Source: CAZMGB01 sp964565775 (GTDB lineage: Bacteria; Chloroflexota; Dehalococcoidia; DSTF01; JALHUB01). From it: a stretch of 56,541 nucleotides of DNA. This document shows, piece by piece, positions 52,913 through 56,541 of this stretch. The position numbers and the translations under genes were made by a program. Positions within the stretch are counted from its first letter, which is position 1, and each line of letters starts with the position of its first letter. Below the pieces are notes generated by a model. That model was not told where the DNA came from, ran no database searches, and saw nothing but the letters and a program-made list of their open reading frames with translations. The DNA is taken from positions 1 through 56,541 of the forward strand of contig CAZMGB010000021.1 of NCBI GenBank assembly GCA_964565775.1, in the 5' to 3' direction.

Positions 52913-54631
52913 TTAGTCGGACTTGTCGGCGGGCTCCTCTTCTTCGGGCGCTGCCTCGGCCTCCGGCTCCTCCGCCGCTGCCTCGGCCTCCGGCGCTTCC
53001 GCCGCTGCCTCGGCCTCCGGCGCTTCCACCGCTGCCTCGGCCTCCGGCTCCTCCGCCGCTGCCTCGGCCGCCGGCTCCTCTGCCGCCACCTCAGCCGCCG
53101 GCTCCTCGACCGCTGCCTCGACCTCCGGCTCCTCCGCCGCTGCCTCGGCCTCCGGCGCTTCCACCGCTGCCTCGGCCTCCGGCTCCTCCGCCGCTGCCTC
53201 GACCTCCGGCTCCTCCGCCGCTGCCTCAGCCGCTGGCTCCTCCGCCGCTGCCTCGGCCTCCGGCTCCTCCGCCGCTGCCTCAGCCGCTGGCTCCTCCGCC
53301 GCTGCCTCAGCCGCTGGCTCCTCCGCCGCTGCCTCGGCCTCAGGCGCCTCCACCGCCGCCTCGGCCTCCGGCTCCTCCACCGCCGCCTCGGCCTCCGGCA
53401 CCTCCTCCGGGGCATACTGTGCCCGGATCTCCTCGGGCACGCTCTTCACCTCGCCCTCCGGCATGAAGGTGAAGCCCATCCGTTCGCCCTCATCTCGCGC
53501 CTGGCGCAGGCTCAGACCGAGGCGATGGCGGTCCCGTTCGACCCGGACGATCTTGAGGGGCACTATCTCCCCTTCGTCTACCACTTCCCTGGGGTGAGCG
53601 ATCCGCCGGTCGACGAGCTCCGAGACGTGAATGAGACCCTCCACGGGGCCGTCGATCCGCGCGAAGGCGCCGAAGGAGACGAGCTTCGTCACGACTCCCA
53701 CGACCACCTGCCCCACATGGTACTTATCGACTATCTCCTCCCATATTTCAGGCTGTGCCCGCCGCAGGCTGAGGGCGATCTTCTTGTTCTCGGTATCCAC
53801 CTTCATGACGTAGACGTCGACCTCGTCGCCGACCTTGAACATCTCCTCCGGGGCCTTGTTTCGCTCCCAGGAGAGCTCCGATAGGTGGGCAAGGCCGTCC
53901 GCCCCGCCCAGGTCGACGAACACCCCAAAGCTGCGTACGCTGCTGACTTTGCCCCGGCGAATCTCGCCCTCGGTCAGCTCACCCAGCAAGCGCTCTTTTT
54001 GCTGCGACCGCCACTCCTGAAGGGCCGCCCGCTCCGAGAGGATGACCCGGTTCCGACGTCTGTTGATCTCGATGACCTTGAGGTGGAGACTCTTGCCGAC
54101 CATGTGGGCGAGGCCGCTCCCAGGCTCGCCCTCCTCGCTCCGGTTGGGGCGGACACCGACCACCTGAGACAGAGGCACGAAGGCGTGCACGCCCTCGACG
54201 TTCACGAGCAGGCCGCCCTTGTTGTAGCCGCTCACCTGCGCCTCGAAGCTCTCCTTGTCTTCGAAGCGCTGCTGGAGTGTGCGCCACCCTTGCTCGCCTC
54301 GCGCCCGATCCAGGGAGACGAGGATCTGACCCTCAGGAGTCTCCGGTTGGAGGATGTAGACCAGAACCTTATCGCCCTCCGCGAGCCGGCTGGCTCCCTC
54401 GGGTCCCAGGGAATGCATCTCATGAGGGGGGATGACGCCTTCTGACTTGGAGCCGATATCGACCACGACGCCATCGCGGTCCGTCCCCATCACGACGCCT
54501 TCAACGACGTCGCCGCGCCGGAGGTGCTTGTACTCGAGACTCTCTTCCTCGAGCAACGCCCCCATGCCAGTGGGCTCCTCTTTGCCGGCCTCGGTAGCTC
54601 CGGCGTCGCCTTCTTCTCGCAAACTCGTCAA
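52913..54631 (-). CDS. S1-domain RNA-binding protein (RpsA-like) with long Ala/Glu-rich tail
   Basis: A 572-residue protein from TTG 54631. Residues about 35-385 hold four S1 domains (GDVVEGVVMGTDRDGVVVDIG; FEAQVSGYNKGGLLVNVEG; GKVSSVRSFGVFVDLGGADG; GQVVVGVVTKLVSFGAFARI), as in four-domain bacterial ribosomal protein S1. After LGLSLRQARDEGE the last ~160 residues are repeats of six (AAEEPE/AVEAPE). It likely helps mRNA binding to the ribosome. The acidic tail is longer than usual. Confidence 0.85.
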   Translation of the reverse strand: MTSLREEGDAGATEAGKEEPTGMGALLEEESLEYKHLRRGDVVEGVVMGTDRDGVVVDIGSKSEGVIPPHEMHSLGPEGASRLAEGDKVLVYILQPETPEGQILVSLDRARGEQGWRTLQQRFEDKESFEAQVSGYNKGGLLVNVEGVHAFVPLSQVVGVRPNRSEEGEPGSGLAHMVGKSLHLKVIEINRRRNRVILSERAALQEWRSQQKERLLGELTEGEIRRGKVSSVRSFGVFVDLGGADGLAHLSELSWERNKAPEEMFKVGDEVDVYVMKVDTENKKIALSLRRAQPEIWEEIVDKYHVGQVVVGVVTKLVSFGAFARIDGPVEGLIHVSELVDRRIAHPREVVDEGEIVPLKIVRVERDRHRLGLSLRQARDEGERMGFTFMPEGEVKSVPEEIRAQYAPEEVPEAEAAVEEPEAEAAVEAPEAEAAAEEPAAEAAAEEPAAEAAAEEPEAEAAAEEPAAEAAAEEPEVEAAAEEPEAEAAVEAPEAEAAAEEPEVEAAVEEPAAEVAAEEPAAEAAAEEPEAEAAVEAPEAEAAAEAPEAEAAAEEPEAEAAPEEEEPADKSD

Positions 54632-54723
54632 GCCTGAAGGTCCTCCTTATTAGCAAGAACGGAGCCGGGCGACAAACATATCGTAGGGGCAAGCCGAGCG
54701 CCGCCGTCCAGCCACTATTGCGC

Positions 54724-54729
54724 ATTCTA
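54724..54729 (-). promoter_or_regulatory. Extended -10 box of the S1 gene
   Basis: On the minus strand TAGAAT is preceded by TGC, an extended -10 motif, 93 bases ahead of the start codon. No good -35 is visible. The remaining 54632-54884 interval has no gene. Confidence 0.45.
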
Positions 54730-54884
54730 GCATAGGCAGATTCTGAAGAAAAGACTCGGCAGATTGGGGGCGCCAGCGCTCGCCCAGCCCCAGCCCCAGC
54801 GGCACAGAGACCCGCGGTCGACACAAGGTGTCGGGCCAGACGACCGTGCTCACCGTCGCCGGAGGGAGACCGGGCCAGGAGAGC

Positions 54885-55766
54885 CTACTCGCCTTCAAGG
54901 TGGGCGGCCCGTCGCGCCTCCGCCTGCTCGCGCATCCAGCGGATAATGGGTGGGAGCGTCTCCGGGTACCACTCGCGCCGCCAGTCCGCCCCGGGCGGAA
55001 AGTCAGGCCACTCATAGGGGAGATGCTCGATCGTGCCGGGCTCGGAGGCGTCGCGGAGGACCCGCAAGGCATCACGAATGACAGCCATCTGCTCGTCCCG
55101 ATCACCGGCGTGACCCAGGGTGTGGCTGTAAGGGAACTCGAGGCCGACGGTGCGGGGCACGCCGATCCGCTCGGACCAGTAAGGCATCATCGTCACCAGA
55201 ATCGTGCTCATTCCAGCGGCTTCGAAGGACCGCGCCAGCACGGGCACGGTGCGACAGCAGTCCGGTCAGGCAGGGGTTAAGAGGACAGCGTCGACGTCCT
55301 CCTGCCGGGCGAGGCGGGCCGCCTCCGGTCCGTAGCGCTGGCGCCACTCCGTCGTGTCCAGCTGGTAACCCATGAAGGAATAGTGCGTGGGCGCCAGGGA
55401 GCCGATCTCGCCCGCCGCCTCCAGCTCCAGGAAGCGCTGGATGGGAAGGACGACGTTCAGGTCGGCGAGGATGCCCCTGTTGTTGATGTGGAGGTGACAG
55501 GCGCCGATCTGGTCCTGGCGCACGTCCCGGGGGATGGTGCGAAAGGAGGGGTCGCCCCAGGTGGGCTCCCGCTCCTCGCGCTCCGTATCGAAGGGGGGCT
55601 CCCGGCCCATGACGTGGACGGCGGCGGTCGTCACCAGAGCGAAACGACACTCGCTGAGGGGCTTACGAAGGGGCGTCCAGGGGATGGGTTCCTCTCTCTT
55701 GGCAGGGTGATTCTTGTAGTAGCCAACCAGGGCTCCGGGCAACCACTTGAAGCTATCGACGGGCAT
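54885..55766 (-). CDS. GrdB-family (glycine/sarcosine/betaine reductase selenoprotein B) homologue with in-frame TGA
   Basis: Starting at ATG 55766 (GGAGG five bases upstream) the frame runs 293 residues to the TGA at 54885-54887, interrupted only by TGA at 55266-55268 (residue 167). The context VLLTPA-x-PDCCRTVPVLARSFEAAGMST matches the GrdB-like family, where Sec or Cys starts the (U/C)PxC segment. Upstream parts (CRFALVTTAAVHV; GACHLHINNRGILADLNVV) and downstream (EFPYSHTLG) also fit. I infer one selenocysteine. Catalysis of the short GrdB-like proteins is not established; full GrdB cleaves C-N bonds reductively. Confidence 0.82.
55227..55263 (-). promoter_or_regulatory. SECIS-like structure after the GrdB-family TGA
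   Basis: On the minus strand 55263-55257 pairs with 55233-55227 (7 bp), then after a 4x4 internal loop 55252-55249 pairs with 55241-55238 (GCAC/GTGC) around a seven-base loop CGTGCCC. Seventeen bases separate the TGA from the loop, inside the bacterial SECIS range. The upper stem is short, so this is weaker than the second MerB hairpin. Confidence 0.45.
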
Positions 55767-55915
55767 ATCGTCCTCCAGCGCTACACCTGAACTCGACTCT
55801 GAAAGCCCAGTGTATCACAGGAGTGCGGCCGAGCAGGAGGCTCGCGCCGTGGCCGGCACGCCCGCAGGGGGAAGGCGCTACTCCGCGCCGCCCGGCGCCC
55901 GACAAGCATACGGAA

Positions 55916-55945
55916 GAGGGCTCCTGCCCTTCGGCAGAAGCCCTC
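55916..55945 (-). terminator. Second terminator hairpin after the rRNA operon
   Basis: GAGGGCT and AGCCCTC, then CTGCC and GGCAG, pair around CTTC with single-base bulges. It lies beyond the first hairpin at 55951. Confidence 0.6.
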
Positions 55946-55950
55946 TCGCA

Positions 55951-55972
55951 CCAGAGGCAGGTCAGCCTCTGG
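55951..55972 (-). terminator. First terminator hairpin after 5S rRNA
   Basis: CCAGAGGC and GCCTCTGG pair around a six-base loop, nine bases beyond the 5S 3' end. The TTTTT run precedes the hairpin in the direction of transcription. Confidence 0.5.
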
Positions 55973-55980
55973 AAAAAGCG

Positions 55981-56099
55981 CCCTGGCGGTGGCCTATTTT
56001 CCGCACCCAGTTGCCCGGGCAGTATCGTCAGCGCTGAGACGTTTCACTTCCGTGTTCGGGATGGGAACGGGTGGGTCCGCCTCGCTCTAACCACCAGGA
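55981..56099 (-). rRNA. rrf: 5S ribosomal RNA
   Basis: The minus strand carries the conserved 5S core CCCGTTCCCATCCCGAACAC and AAGTGAAACG, and its two ends (CCTGGTGG and CCGCCAGG) pair as helix I. Ends are placed by that helix and may be off by a base or two. It is separated from 23S by an initiator tRNA. Confidence 0.93.
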
Positions 56100-56176
56100 C
56101 ACGATCTTGAGGCTTGAAGCTAGAGGCTGGAACATCCCTGTCCCGGGCCCTCCAGCCTCCAGCTATTAGCTTTCAT

Positions 56177-56251
<75 letters not shown>

Positions 56252-56356
56252 TCGAAACCAAGAACGCGACGCGCCGAACGAGACGTTCGCTCTTTCACGT
56301 CCGCGTTCTACACTCCCGAACAGGCGGTGATACTCCTTTGTGCGCGGGACTTAATG

Positions 56357-56541
56357 TAGGTCAAGCCCTCGACCATTAGTACGGCTTGGCTGAACGCATT
56401 GCTGCGCTTACACGTGCCGCCTATCAAACGGGTAGTCTTCCCGTGGTCTTACTCCGCCTTGCGGCGGATGGGAGGCCTCATCTTGAGGTGGGCTTCGCAC
56501 TTAGATGCTTTCAGCGCTTATCCCTTCCAGACTTGGCTACC
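56357..56541 (-). rRNA. rrl: 23S ribosomal RNA, 3' end only
   Basis: The minus strand reads the conserved 3' terminal region of 23S rRNA, including CTAATGGTCGAGGGCTTGAC at the end and AAGCATCTAAG further in. The gene continues beyond the right edge. The 3' end is estimated by homology. Confidence 0.93.

Noticed and set aside
52955..53405. CRISPR-like array
   Set aside because: The repeats are short tandem codon units inside an open frame with no spacers.
55269..55766. A complete 166-residue gene ending at the TGA at 55266
   Set aside because: Family similarity continues in frame for another 126 residues after the TGA, so this is the first part of a longer selenoprotein gene.

Overview
The window is GC-rich, gene-dense chromosomal DNA that looks like an anaerobic member of the Chloroflexota, most likely a Dehalococcoidia-type lineage. 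The reasons are the family content (MinD-type ATPases with ferredoxin inserts, NifX-like proteins, DUF134, DUF5320, FmdB zinc ribbons, bacterial translin, K+-independent membrane pyrophosphatase) and apparent selenocysteine use. The taxonomic call is an inference; no 16S gene is present.

Layout: 1-1.6 kb holds the end of an organomercurial-lyase (MerB) homologue whose two in-frame TGA codons fall on the two catalytic cysteines, then a methyltransferase and a thiamine-binding protein on the other strand. 1.97-10.1 kb is one long plus-strand run of probable metallocofactor genes: DUF2892, DUF134 regulator, ferredoxin, small zinc ribbons, two NifX-like proteins, two ferredoxin-containing MinD ATPases, a MoeA-like protein, DUF364 and a radical SAM enzyme. 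10.1-20.3 kb has a J-domain protein, DsbA-like thioredoxin, two metallo-hydrolases, an HdrD-like Fe-S protein, UspA, alpha-glucan phosphorylase, a c-di-AMP PII-like receptor and a tandem HD-GYP protein. 20.4-27.5 kb has hicBA, the proton-pumping pyrophosphatase, a VOC protein, translin, two FmdB proteins, a RecB-like nuclease, yraN and rnhB. 27.7-31.2 kb carries ftsH and ribosomal genes rplU, rpmA and rpmE.

31.3-40.8 kb is a patchwork. Histidine genes hisF, hisI, hisH and hisA and ligA are interspersed with a two-gene DUF262/HEPN cassette, a MazF-type toxin with an HTH partner, a hicB fragment, a solitary hicB and a TusA/DsrE remnant. 40.9-48.8 kb has an enoyl-CoA hydratase-family gene, the cell-shape operon mreB-mreC-mreD-mrdA-rodA and a thiolase. 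48.9-55.8 kb is minus strand: a GT39-type membrane glycosyltransferase, clpC, an S1-domain protein with a long Ala/Glu tail, and a GrdB-family protein with an in-frame TGA. The window ends in a minus-strand rRNA operon read as 23S (partial), initiator tRNA-Met, 5S.

Main points of interest. First, there are two probable selenoproteins, one of them a MerB homologue in which both active-site cysteines would be selenocysteine, each TGA followed by a SECIS-like hairpin. Second, at three separate loci a small accessory gene (hicBA, a J-domain gene, hicB) sits between an intact host gene and a second copy of that gene's 3' end, as if small elements insert at gene 3' ends and regenerate them. Third, a DUF262 plus HEPN-nuclease pair looks like a compact defence or toxin cassette.
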